Shown here one piece after another: positions 21,629 to 33,324 of a DNA stretch of 64,000 bases; position 1 is the stretch's first letter, and each line of letters starts with the position of its first letter. The notes beneath the pieces were generated by a model. The model did not search any database. It saw only the letters and a list, made by a program, of their open reading frames with translations, and was not told the origin of the DNA. Position numbers and translations under genes: made by a program. This DNA comes from Tilletiaria anomala UBC 951 (Eukaryota; Basidiomycota; Exobasidiomycetes; Georgefischeriales; Tilletiariaceae), in the NCBI RefSeq assembly GCF_000711695.1, contig NW_013546996.1:62001-126000 (forward strand), in the 5' to 3' direction.

Positions 21629-23853
21629 AGGCATCTTGTGTTGCATGTGATTGCAAAATTGTGACAGTCTGACTGAAGAGCAGATTCGTGCCCATACATC
21701 TCACTTGTGGCAGACGTTCCAGATTGTTCGCTTACAAAGTGTTGCAAAGGCGTTGGCGAGGTGCAGCTTCCCTGCGTACAATGTATCGCACATACAACAG
21801 GATGATGGCACTCGGCTCCCTAATTTACTCGGCATTGCCTTCCCATTCTTCATCCAAACCGCTCCCTTTGGCCCGGGTACTTTCCAGCCTCACGAATGCC
21901 AATTTGCTGATCTACCTTGCAGGAGCAATGATGCTATACTCGGTTTCGTATTGACGAATGGACTTGGGCGTTCACAGTGTCCAGGTGCCTAGTGGGACAA
22001 GCGCCGCCAAAGGGCGTCCGGGCTCAATATATCGAACCGCAAACGACGGGCTGGAGTGAGGAAGTGTTTCTCAAGCATCAAAGGGGCCCGCATTCTCTAT
22101 CCATCGATAAGACATGTTTCGGTTCACCACCAAATTCAGGGTGAGTTAGACTCTGACGTATTAATCGAAAGTACATAGAACATAATTTACGCGCTTTCGC
22201 AATGTGTTGGATATGCTCCTGCTCAAATTTGCCGAGTCGTGGAACATTGTACTCCATCATATTCAATCATCCTTGTATATCTTGCATGCATTGCTGCCTG
22301 AAATGCCGAATGATTACCATTGCCTCTGGCCGTATTGCTTCCGAGCCATAAGGCCGGGCACGCTCAAGAGAAGTGGAGAATAACAATCAACACCAATCCT
22401 GACTTTAACAAGGGGTGTCAATTAATGGTAACCGACTTGCGCTCTCCGAAGTCATATTTCCCTTCTGGTGACATTTTCGCCTTCCTGCCTCATCAAGCGA
22501 TACAACAAGGAGGTCGAACAGGAGGGACTCAATGTGCCCATTTACGGAGGTCCTCAAAGATGCTGAATGCTTCTGGCTGCCAACCTTTCACCTCTTGCTG
22601 GGCCGCTTCGCTGTACTGCAGCGGGCGCGCAAGAAGCAAGGCATGTATTAAACGTGGATCTTTTCATGGGCTTTGGCCTGAATGATCATCATCAAGCTCT
22701 AGAACGTCGAAGGTTCTACCCCAAGACCCGCAAGGCCTGTGAGGAGCGAGAGCTTTCCTTTTCGAGACCACCTCAGTAACTGAGGTCTGCGTCGATTGCC
22801 TGTTGCGCTTGGGACAGGAATGATCGTAGCAAGAGTGGTGAACGGCCATTTGGCATTTCCGCAACCTTGCGGTTCGCCATTTGTGGAATCTTTTGTGCGT
22901 TTATGGACGTATTGCCTACTGATGCACCAATTGACTCCATTTAAAGTAAAGTACCTGCACATGTGCTTGTGGTAGCCCTCTTTTGCCTACAACTTGTTGC
23001 TCTTGTACATCAAACACGTGGTTCAAACTCGTGCGTCCGGATCCGCAAACTGCATACCGCTGCATGACGGTCCGCCTTCCTTTGAGCCGAAAGTCATTGC
23101 CGGTAGCATTTTGACAGCTGTGGCCCCGGGTAGGCATCATGGACCGTCACCGCCTCTCGTGTGTCACATCGTTGCCATCTTCTAGAGCACCACTGCTAGA
23201 CATGGTGAGTGACAGAAGAAGAGGAGTCGAGATGAACAGGTTGATAGCAATGAATAAGTGTGCTGCCTTTCAGGCTAGTATTGAAAGTTGATGTCTAAAT
23301 TCAGATCTCAGGTCTGAATTGAAGAGATGTGGTCAAGTGTCACAGAGTATGATGAACAAGGCGATCTCTCTGCCCTCCTCTTCAAATATTGTTCATTGAC
23401 ATTCGACTTGAAAATTAGCGTGCAAGGGTTCTGATAGTCCGATGGCTCACCTGAAAGGCGAATGAGCCGCGTGGCAGTCGTGTCAATATGAAGGTTGAGC
23501 AAGAGATGCTATTATTCTCGACTAATCGCACCATCTCTTCTTAGCAACACGGACCCCCTATCATACCTTGACTTAGCTCTTCCCATTTGGTTGCCAGTGG
23601 TGATAGAGCTTGGCGAAGCTCTGCAGGAGGATCTAGGCTGAGGTCGAGACGCATGATGTGGATGCTTCGTTGAGGCGCAAGACCGCTGAGCGCTGCGGAA
23701 ACGTAGAGCCACAACCGCCTTTCGGCAACATCGCTGCGCTGCTTCCTGCTGGTGCTGGGAGGTTGCGATTATTGAACCCAATAGCAATCTTGCCCTCTGT
23801 TCGGCACGAAACGCGGGAGAAAGCTGGGACGACCGCAAGTACTCAGCAACACA
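21629..23853. other. 2.2-kb region between COA1 and TAF4, no gene recognised
   Basis: It includes the COA1 3' UTR and the TAF4 promoter. Several short frames at 21650-22000 and 22380-22650 give protein-like peptides in different frames (e.g. RYNKEVEQEGLNVPIYGG near 22498). That is what a decayed gene looks like, but no family could be named. No repeats or TATA box stood out. Confidence 0.4.
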
Positions 23854-25958
23854 ATGTCAGAGCAGCCGGCCAAGAAGGCCAAGCTGGTCCATCCTGTCCC
23901 AGCATCGGGTCCGGGCTCACCCGTGTCGGATGATGAGCCGCTTGCTGCTTCGATTAGCCCATTCCCAGCTGGAGGAGGAGTAGGAGGAGCGGCACATCCA
24001 CAATTGTATGATCAGCAGGCTGGATCGCCGCTTGCAGGCTTGGTGCTGCCAGGATTAAGCAGCGCAGGGATGGCAGCGGATGCAGGGGCTTCACTTGCCA
24101 ATGGCAATGGCAGCATGCTCCCACCGCCTCCAGTTACGAAGATGATGGAGAGCCAACACGATATCGAGTCACAGGACGCAGGTGCCTCCATCAGCACTGC
24201 CAACTTCTTTTCGCAATCTTCCCAAGGGCTTGAGGCTAGCTCGCAAGGGACGACGCTTCCTGCTACTCAACAAGGCCAGTCTCAATCTCAATCACAGTCA
24301 CAATCGCAGCAGCACTTAACATGCACGCCTCGAATAGGCATTGATCCAGCGCTAGCACGCACAACTGCATCAGGCGATGGATCACTTCCCACAGCGCTAG
24401 CACGCACAACCGCATCAGGCGATGGATCACTTCCCACCCCTGCAGATACTGCGATTGCACCAGCGGCAAGTGCAAGCGTGGGCGCAGCGCTGGGCAATGC
24501 TACGACCACCTCGTCCGGAATCACTGTGAAGAAGGAGCCTAGGGATGATGAAGGTGACAGAATGGATGCTAGGGAAGCGCTCGATGTCATGACCGGCGCC
24601 GGCGTCGATCTTAAGGTAGGTCGCAACTCTTCTTTGGCACGTGGAAATAGGTGCAAGTTTAAGACATTCTTACTTGGCAGGCAGAGCAAGAGGCGATCGC
24701 GAGCAGCTCTCGTGGAGAGCCATCCACATCGTATGCAGCCGATGGCTCTTCTTCTGCACCTGACGCAGACTTGGGTCCGAGATTCGTCAGACGACCAGGC
24801 GGCGATTCCTCGGCAGGTGGTCTTTACCTCAGCGTATACGATCTCTCCTTCAAGGTTCACAAAATTGCCTTTAAGCACCAATTGCAGGTGGATCCAGATG
24901 TGCTCAACTACCTCAGTTTGGCGACGCGTCAGCGCTTTCGAAATCTGCTCGAGACAATGATCAAGATAAGCAGGCATCGAAATTGGAGCAGCCACCTTGC
25001 CGAGCCAGGGTTCTGGCCAGACCGCAAGGGAAAGCGAAGAAAGATGGAAGGCGATGGGGACAAAGGCGAAGATAATGATGATGGTGATGATGGTGATGGG
25101 GAGGAGGAGGCTAACCAAAGGGTTACGCTTTACAAGCAGGAGATCGTTTCAGATCCAGAGCTCTGGCTCAGCGCCATCGAAAAGGCAGACCGCGCCAATG
25201 AGATGCGTGTGAGGCAAAGGCGGTTGGAACGGGAAGAAAGGATGAAAGCAGCAATAGCGGCTGAGCTTTCGGAAGCATCCGGCGAAGGAGTCGGTGCTGA
25301 ACCTATGGCGGGTGGTGTGGCCAACAGCTTCAGGGACGCACCCCTCCTTGGCATGATATCGGGGAGCGGTAGCAAGAAGAAGGCCGCAGCTGCTGCGAAG
25401 CATACAAGTGCAGATGTGACCAAAAAGCTCGCAGATAGCGTTGCACAAGCGGCTTTCAGTAGCAGCGGTGCCAGCAAGTACTCATGGATGGCATCTAGTG
25501 TCGGAAGCCTTGGCATGGGCCCGAGCCGATCGCTTGCGGCCAAATCGGCCTCACCAGCCGGTGGTGCAAGCTCACCGCCAGCATCCGGAGGCGACGGGGA
25601 TGTCAGCATGGCAGATGGAGAAGACGGCAATCCAGCGGCAGGCGGTCTCTTGAAACTTCCCAAACCACGCTTTGCCCCCCTCCCTCCGTCGACCGCAGCA
25701 GATGCTGGCTCGCCCGGCCTTGGTGCTCGTGGCCGCCTAGGTAGCGGAAGCAAGTCTGCATCTGGCATTGGTGCGTGGGGCGACTTTTCTGCGAGACAGA
25801 AGGAAAGGGAAGAGGAGGAACGGCTTGCTCGCGTCAAAGTCACACTTCAAGACGCGCTCGCTGCGCTCGAGAAGGAGAAAGCAGGCGGCGCTGGCGCTGG
25901 AAGCGGCATCGCTACACTATTTGGAACACGTGCACTGGGCAAGCCAAAACGGCTATAG
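23854..25958 (+). CDS. TAF4: TAF4, TFIID subunit 4
   Basis: Two exons, 23854-24615 and 24681-25958, 679 residues; the 65-bp intron is GTAGGT...CAG. The N-terminal ~250 residues are low complexity with a Ser-Gln run (about 24280-24310) and a duplicated 15-residue unit. The TAF4 histone-fold region lies at about 303-354: VHKIAFKHQLQVDPDVLNY, then LSLATRQRFRNLLETMI. An acidic Asp/Gly patch and a basic coiled-coil-like helix (MRVRQRRLEREERMKAAI) follow. The C-terminus ends near ALAALEKEKAGG. Family knowledge: TAF4 pairs with TAF12 inside TFIID and supports RNA polymerase II initiation. It is convergent with TAD2, the stops being 138 bp apart. Confidence 0.92.
24349..24438 (+). repeat. 45-bp in-frame tandem duplication within TAF4
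   Basis: Two 45-bp units (24349-24393 and 24394-24438) start gcgctagcacgcacaac and differ at only two visible positions. Each encodes ALARTTASGDGSLPT. The duplication keeps frame and lies in the disordered N-terminal region. Confidence 0.93.
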
Positions 25959-26096
25959 CTTTGTCGCCAATGCTTCACTTGCACAATGTATACACATGTG
26001 CTCCAATATCTGAATGCTTCATTCAGGCGATGCAGGATGCAGCTCAACATTTACATGATGCGACTTGCTCGTGCTGATTGATCGAGGATGGAGCAG

Positions 26097-26959
26097 CTAC
26101 GACTTCGGCGCGTCGTCCGTCCCGCCAACAGTGCCTCCAGGCGCAGCCGCGATGTGGTCATCGTCCACACTCTGAGCCACCTGTTTTGCTTTTTGTTGGG
26201 CCACAGGCGCGTGCATGCTGATTCCTGGCGGCTGAATCTCCGTCTTCAGCACTCTCTTCGCCTTGTTTTTGGGGATGGGTGCGTTGGAATTCTCCGTGAG
26301 ATAGAACCGCCTAAGAAGAAGTATTGCCTCCTCGCGATAGTAGCCCCCAACAGCCTCGTAGGGTGGCGCACTTCCGAGCTCCTGGTCATCGTGCGTCCCC
26401 AGGACGCTCCCGTTTCCGCCAAAACGCTCGTTTCCGGCACCAAAGACAACGCGCTTGATACCTGCTTGCCGTAGCGCCGAGCCGCACATGATGCAGGGCT
26501 CGACCGTGACATATAAGGTCGTTTCCTTAAGAACGTTATCGCCCGGAGGGCCTGAGTGCGGCTGCAATGGGAAATTCGGGGCTTGTGGAGGGTATCTCTT
26601 GAGAATCTCGTCTATGGCCTCGAGCTCAGCATGTCTTGTGGCCTGGTTGCGACCGAGCCTTGTTGGTGTTCAGCTGCTTACACATGGTCGGATGATTTCG
26701 AGCGACGTACATTCATCAGCTCATTCGTTCTATTCCTCCCCTTTGCAATAATTTCACCGTTCCTTACGAAAACACTGCCGACAGGAACTTCGAACGCCCC
26801 CAACGCCTCTTCGGCCATTTCCAGTGCCTCCCTCATCCACCTCTTATCTTCCTCGCTCTGCTCCTCTACCGGAACGTACCGAGCCTGGGATCCTCGGCCA
26901 TGATAGGCGATTGGCGGGAACGGCGTCACGTCCAAAGCAGCGCTCTTGCCTGCTACCAT
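26097..26959 (-). CDS. TAD2: TAD2/ADAT2, catalytic subunit of the tRNA adenosine-34 deaminase
   Basis: Two exons, 26711-26959 and 26097-26642, 264 residues. The 68-bp intron (GTACGT...CAG) joins TNELMN to ATRHAELEAIDE. The cytidine-deaminase fold is complete: HAE with catalytic E89, and the zinc ligands in VEPCIMC at C133 and C136. Upstream lies the typical MREALEMAEEALGAFEVPVG. Family knowledge: Tad2 with Tad3 converts A34 to inosine in tRNA anticodons. A C-terminal tail of about 60 residues (Lys/Arg then Asp-rich) is longer than in yeast Tad2. The ATG at 26959 was chosen because frames upstream lack an ATG. Confidence 0.92.
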
Positions 26960-27849
26960 GGCTACTAACGCCCAGTGCTGCACCTCCTGTCCAACGGATG
27001 CTATTGGTTCGGGGCTTTATGCTTCATCAAGGCATGCCAGCCTGGTGAACAGCTCCCCGTCCCCAATGGCCTGGAGGAGCTTGTAGTAGCGAGTGCGGGG
27101 CCTCATCATAAGGTGGTTCATGTGCTTTATTCGGCAATTCGTCATAGATGAAGCCTCGTGGCACCTCATATTCCCAGGATATTCCCTCGTTATTCCCTCT
27201 TTTGCGGGAGAAATTTGAATTGCTGGGCTTCGAGCTTTTTCCCACCGACCTTCCGCTTCAGCCGAGCACCCTGGGGATTCCACCCTACTGTATCCTACAT
27301 ATACACATACATTTATGGCCCTTTGCTGACGAATCGATCGCACGTGCAATGGCACCATGGCCTTGGGGTCCTTATCTCTCGTTGATGTGCCATCGCCAAA
27401 TGTGCCAGCGTTGGAGCATGACGTATTGGCGCATTGGCACATGCTCCACGGGTGTTAGCCTGGAGGGCAGCAGACGGACTAGAGTAGCTGCTCTTCCACT
27501 GCGAGTAGATTCTATTCTCGTCAGCCCACGATCACACGTGCCCAGAGGCTTTCATACGTTAGGAGAAAAGGTATACAGAGTCTGTTCGAAGCTACCGTAC
27601 TACCGTTGTCAGAGCCGTATTCGCGAAAGGAGCCCAGGCTAGATGTTTTCTGGCCCTGCCCATTTCAGGATGAAGCTTTTCATTCACTTCTTTGATCCAA
27701 GATTCCTAAGTTGTGTATTACCGCTGTCTAAAAGATATTGATGCCAAAGCATGAGAACTATGGTGTATGAGATGTGAGCTTCTGCAATGCTTTTTGCTAC
27801 CCGTTCCAAAGAAATATGGTTGTTCATGCAAATCGTCTGCTGGACTTGC
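26960..27849. other. Intergenic, TAD2 promoter to CDC14 3' end
   Basis: About 890 bp. A minus-strand frame at 27027-27245 is Pro-rich (e.g. EYEVPRGFIYDELPNKAH) but has no ATG and no matching upstream exon. Nothing else was recognised. Confidence 0.45.
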
Positions 27850-30800
27850 TCAAGCTCTTGGCACTGCCCGCGCGGCTCTCACCACCAGGCGAGAGGAGCC
27901 AGCCTGAGTGGGAGATGGAGCAACTGTTGGCATGATCCTTGCCGTGCGTGGCCGAATGCTGGTAGTAGTTGCGGTGTTGGAGCGATGTTGAGCAACGCTA
28001 GAGGAGCCATCGGTGCGAGCGCTGATGGCAGACGTGGCAGATGAGCCGCTCGTGCTACGTTCGGATCGAGATGAGCGCCAGGAGGTCGAACGTGAGGACA
28101 CAGTGGTGCGAGTGCTCGCTGTGGTGCGCGAGCCTGCGGTCCCCCGCGCAGAGGTGGATGTGGTGGACCTCGGCAACGCCAAAGAGCCCGAAGAAGCTGT
28201 GGAGGCAGTACCACCTGCACCTACGGGAATGCCTCTTGTGATACCTGGTCGAACTGTGCGGTTAGGTACACGACCATTTGCAGCTGCAGTCGAAGTTGCG
28301 GTCCCTCTCGATGTTGATCGCGTACGGATGGGACTGTTGCGTAATGTTGCAGTCGGGAGCCTGGTCGACGCAGCCTTGATTGTGCCAGAACCTGCGTCTT
28401 TCAGACCATACAGAGCTTTCACTTTTGGACTGGCGCACTTGCCTGAGAGGTCGCCGGGGTTCATTTTCTCATCTGCGGCGGCCGTCGATTGGACGGGTGA
28501 CTTGAGGTTCATAGGATCCCAATGCAGAGGCGGTGGCTGAGTTGGTGTTGTCGAAGCGCCGGGGCCGGAATGGACAAGATTTGCTCTCCTGGCCTCGCTT
28601 AGTATCCCAGTATGAGGTTGGGCGAGCGCCGTTTCCATGATAGCGACGCTGACGCTGTCGCTGTTCATACCGCCACGCCCGCCGACAGCTATGCTAGCAG
28701 CGGCAGTCGTTCGTATGGGCATCGGTGAACCGCTATCGTTTACTGCGACCGACCGGGTGCTTCTGCCCGTAGCCGACGGCGAGACGCGACTGCTGCCTCG
28801 CGAAGGTGTAGTCGGCAAGTCGCGAATGGACATGGCCATGATATCGGAGCAGTCATTCTCTGTGACGATGTTGTCAAAGTCAGCGATAGAATCTGTCATC
28901 GCCTTCCTCTTGGAAGAGGAAGCCGGCGCGGTGATAGCAGGCGCAATCATGCTGGCAGATACAAAACGAGAGCTTGTCGCACCAACGCCCTTCTCCATGT
29001 CGCGGAATGACATGGCCATCAGCTCGGAGCAGTCGCTGTCCATGACAAGGCTGTTAAAGTTTGCATGTGACTCTGTCGGGGCCATTGGCGCACTTGGCGC
29101 CGGCGAGGCAGAGGAGGGAGCCGCAGAACCGTCAGCGGTACACGGTACGAGACGAGAAGCGCCAGTATTGACGCCGCCACCGCCCCCACCGAGTCGATCA
29201 TCAAGTGTATGCGTCGTGGGGATGTTGAACAGGTTTCCACTCCCACCACCCATCTTCAATTGTCGCTGCGGACTCTGGCCGCTCATTACGCGAGCGCCAC
29301 GAACAGGGCTCTGTCGCTGAGGACTTGCCGGCTTTCTCGGTTGACCGACGATCGGTTTCGGCTTGGCATGCGTGCGCGGAGCCGTCTGCGGCACAAAGGC
29401 AGCCTCGCCCCCAGCTGCATCGTGGTGGTGAACCGTACTCGAAAGGTGGGGTGCGGCGGATGGCGCCGCGCCAGCGAAAGCGTCTGAGATGCCCACGTGC
29501 GTGAGCGTGGCTGATTTCTTCGGACGTGGCGTGACGATGGTCGCGACGTCGGCTTCACTGTCAGAGTCGCCTGGTTCGCGTTGGGGAGGATATGTCGGGT
29601 CTGCAGTCGAGTTGGTAGTGTTCTCATTAGTGCTTGCTTGCGCCGCGTCGGGCGCGTCCCCGATTTTACGCTTCCTAGATGGTTCAGCGTTGTTTGCTGC
29701 TGCCGCGGTAGCAGCAGCATCCGTGGCCGTCACCGAAGAGGATCTGCTCATGCGCTGTGCCTCGAGCAACTGCACCTGCAGCCGCTTGATCTCATGTTGC
29801 ATGAGCTCTTTCTCCTTCGCGATCTTGCTCTCGGCCATCTTCATTGCGCGCGCCTGCTCGCCCCACCTGACCCAGTCGATGCACTGCTCGTACACAAATT
29901 GCTGCTGCGGCCCGACGACGCAGCCTGGGCGCTGGACACGCATCCATGCTATGGCCTCCGGTGCGTTGAAGCCGTACTTCCAGATCAGGTATGCGCCAAT
30001 GAGTACGCCTGTGCGGCCGAGCCCAGCTTTACAGTGCACGGCGACGACACCGCCGCGCTCAACGACGGCGTCGGCGCGCTGGATGAACTCGCGCAGGATC
30101 GCCGTCGATGGGTTTGACCCGTCATCGAAGTACAGGTCGATGTGCGCAATGCCAACATCCTCAAAGATGTCCTTGTCATAGAGGGGATTGTTGAGGCGGA
30201 CGACGAGCTGGACGTTGCGCTTGCGAAAATCGCTAAGAAGGTTCTGCTTGCGCTGGTGGAATGCACGCGCTTTGGGCCCATCTTCGGCGTAGTATTCCGC
30301 AAGTGTTGCAACTGTCTTACTACTGCCGGTCCTGTTGGTGCGGTCGCCACCACCGGCGACTGAATTGGCCTTGGCTTTAGTGGAGCGAGCCGGGGATGTT
30401 TGCGCTTCGAGGCCCTGATCGCGCAGCATACGGACGTACGACGGGTCGTTGGGGCTGGCAAAGGCAATGAAAGAAGGCGTGATCCAATTCCAGTCGCCGT
30501 TCTGCGGCTGCTCCGAATAGAGGTACTCATCGACGTCGAATGTCGCAAGGTCGGCGAAGCCGAGCGTCTGCGCGCGCCAGGCGCCGTACAGTACGTCCTG
30601 GATGCTCAGGAAGAAGTCCGAACGGCCATACCCCGCGTCGCGGAAGGGCTGCACGTCGAGCGTCGAAAACGGGTGAAAGGCATCGTGCGGCGCCAAATGG
30701 TACACCAGAACGGAGCGCAAAGCCGCCAGTGTGGCTGCGTTTGTCTTGCGTCGGGGTGCGGATGAGGTATACAGGACAATGCCGTGCTCACGAAGATCCG

Positions 30801-31782
30801 GGCGCTACAATCGAACAAATAAATGGTGATCGATGGCATGTGGTCAGCTTCTTTGTAGCAAACAGCCGCATACACCCGTCTTTCTGAACGGACTCACATC
30901 CATCAACCTCTCGACATCGTCACAAAACATCCAGACCATTGCCATGTTCAGCGGACCCCAATCGTCGTAGAAGCGCGCATACTCGTATTTCTGCACCTCG
31001 AATCCACCTTTGCCCATGTCACTCCCTTCCTCAAAGTCTTCGTCCGAGCAAGCATCGGATGCGACGTCCGAGTCTTCATCCTGGCCAGCACTGGCGGAGT
31101 GTCTGGTAAGCGTGTGTCTGTGTGTGGCCTGCCGATGGCTCCGCTTCTTGCGTCGAAAGCTCTTGGGAGGGTCGACGCTGATCCAGTGGAATTTGTTCGG
31201 AAGTGCATTCGGCGCCCAGCCCTGCGTGCTGGCACCCTTTCCTTTCGCTTTCAAAGCCGGCTGGTCGTCTTGCTGCTGCTCAAACTCCCATTGGGTAGAC
31301 ACTTGCAATCCAGCAGAAGTGGGTGGCTTGGCGGGGAATATGGCGCTGCCTTTTCCGCTACCGTTTGCGCTTGCATTGAGTGTGCGGGCAGAAGGCAGCG
31401 GCTGCGCAGAGTCAAAGATGGCAAAGTAGAAGCGAGGGGCGACTTGTATCAGCGGTTGGATCGGCATCGGGGCTGAGGAGCCTGACGCCGAGCTATTCTC
31501 AGAGGTGGAGGCAGAAGAGGCATTTGCACCGTGCAAGCCCCCATTCATCCGTGTCGTCATGGTAGTAGTGGCTCTGATGGTCAGCGTTGGCTCGCATTGC
31601 CTGTCGTCATCTTCGTCATCATCATCCTCGCTATCGTCCATGAGGTCCGAGTCGTCAGGGGTGACGAAATGCTGCGGCGGCTGATGTCCACGGTGCCCTT
31701 GGTTCTGCTGTCGAGGTGAAAGTTGAGCTGTAGACTGCTGTGAGCTCGAGGGTGAGCGCAAGCCGCCCCCTCTCGAAAGCAT
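27850..31782 (-). CDS. CDC14: CDC14-family dual-specificity phosphatase with a very long tail
   Basis: Two exons, 30898-31782 and 27850-30804, 1279 residues. The 93-bp intron (GTGAGT...TAG) joins ERLMD to RPDLREHGIVLYTSS. The N-terminal domain shows APRFYFAIFDS, an inserted basic/Asp-rich loop, then YDDWGPLNMAMVWMFC. The catalytic domain carries VVAVHCKAGLGRTGVL with C553 and R559 of the CX5R motif and the Cdc14-type GWMR-like AWMRVQRPGCVVGPQQQF. An N-terminal acidic patch (DSEDDDDEDD) lies before it. Family knowledge: Cdc14 reverses Cdk phosphorylation at mitotic exit and in cytokinesis. The roughly 600 residues after the catalytic domain are Ser/Thr/Pro/Arg-rich and hold a duplicated motif (see findings). 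Yeast Cdc14 has 551 residues, so this protein is more than twice as long. No stop or frameshift interrupts the tail. Confidence 0.9.
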
Positions 31783-32534
31783 CTTGGCTGCTCTCGTCGA
31801 CCCTAGCAGCTGGGAGACTGGGAGGGATGGCTGCCACTGCCGATGCTGCTGTATGCGCTCGCCTCTCTACGATGTGCTTGTTTCGTCACCGACCACAGCC
31901 GGAGACCAGGGGCAGGTCGATCCCAGGATGAGGAAGTGTTTTCGAGTGTCCTTGGGGTCGATACGAGATGCAGTCCATCGAAGAATACAGGCATACGAGG
32001 TCAACGAACATGATCACTTGTTCAGGTGCAGGTTGGATTGTCGAGTGACGATCCACTCCCGCCCCAGATGCTGACTGCTGCAGTGCTGCAGTCCTCTGCC
32101 AATCTACAGATGTAAAAGCGACTGACAACAACACCCAACAGAGATTAGAGACGCGCCTCGCGTCGCAGCAGAGAGACGGGTTCCGAATTCCGAAAGGCAC
32201 ACTCAGCTTATATAAGCCCTACTCTGTTTGTCAAGCCGACCAGCCCACCCAACCAAAGAATCAAACATGGAACCCAGCCATCTCAGACTTGACCTCTCTC
32301 CCTTTACAGAGACAGTCACTTCCCTCCCTGTATAAAGTCCCCAACACCTGGAGATTGTGGTGCCAACGGCGGACAACAGCACGCTGGCTGGCCAAAAAAT
32401 CATCGAGCTTTGTTCAAGGGGTTATATAGTAGCCCATCGACCAAACGCACATCCCTCCTCCGCCTAACCCACCGCAGTTCGCTTTTAAGGCATCTGTGTG
32501 TCGCGAGCCCCAGCCATACACGCAGTCCGTCACG
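31783..32534. promoter_or_regulatory. Divergent CDC14 / thioredoxin-like gene promoter region
   Basis: About 750 bp between divergent starts. TATA-like sites occur at 32209-32216 (tatataag) and at 32423-32428 (tatata). The latter lies 107 bp upstream of the thioredoxin-like ATG and is the better core-promoter candidate for that gene. No other regulatory motif was recognised. Confidence 0.4.
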
Positions 32535-33111
32535 ATGCGGTTGCTCTCCTTTTCCCTTTCGACGTACGCCGTCTCCGCGCTGCTGCTCTTGCTCCTGGGC
32601 AGTGGAACCAGCGCATACCAGGACTTTGCCAACCCGGAGCTCCGCCTGCTCAATTCCAATGATTTTAAAAGCAAGACGACCAAGGGCATGTGGCTCGTCG
32701 AGTTTTTCAGCCCACGGTGTCCACGTAAGTCTTCTTTGATGTGGTCCTGTACTCGTTTCCTGACTGACCTGCTGTCCTGTTCTCTGCCTCCCCGCCTATC
32801 TGTCAGACTGCCGAAACTTCTTCCCGACGTGGAAAGACCTGGCGATCATCTCCGAGCATCTCGAAGACTCCTCGTCCTTCTACATGGCGCAGGTAGACTG
32901 CGAGGCGCAGGGCGACCTCTGCGAAACCAATGACATCACCAGTTACCCAAATATACAGCTGTTCAAGGACGGGAAAATGGTGGAGAAGTACAACGGCGAT
33001 CGTGGGTTTGGCACGCTCAAGGCTTGGATCAACAGCAAAGCCGAGGGGTATCGGAGGGAGATGGCTACCAATCAGCAGAGCGCTCAGGCGGGGCAGCAGC
33101 AGAAGCAGTAA
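32535..33111 (+). CDS. Small secretory thioredoxin-like (PDI-type) protein
   Basis: Two exons, 32535-32724 and 32807-33111, 164 residues. The ATG at 32535 opens a signal peptide with a Leu-rich core (ALLLLLLGSGTSAYQ). The 82-bp intron (GTAAGT...CAG) falls inside the active site: splicing gives SPRCPHCRNFF, so the redox pair is CPHC at C62 and C65. The fold continues with MAQVDCEAQGDLCETNDI and the cis-Pro loop SYPNIQLFKDGK. One thioredoxin domain fills the protein. The end is Gln/Ala-rich, and no KDEL-type retention signal is present, so ER residence is uncertain. The same CPHC site occurs in the membrane PDI-like protein at 47.9-50.1 kb. Convergent with the VWA8 gene. Confidence 0.85.
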
Positions 33112-33324
33112 CGCGTTGGAGCGTCATCAGGGTTTTGGCACTACGACTCTGATGCAATGAGCGCATCCTTCAGACGCTCCCATAACTTTGCAGCTGCTGT
33201 TGCAAGCAGAGCATGTATCATAAGTTATCTCGTCTTCCCGTCTATATATCTTTGCAGGTCACTACCGGTTCTATCAGTCTGGAAGAAAGAAACGACGCTT
33301 ACAAAAGCTGCACTTCCAGGAGCA

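Noticed and set aside
27027-27245. Pro-rich minus-strand frame with EYEVPRGFIYDELPNKAH
   Set aside because: No ATG in frame and no upstream exon that joins; kept only as a note in the intergenic entry.
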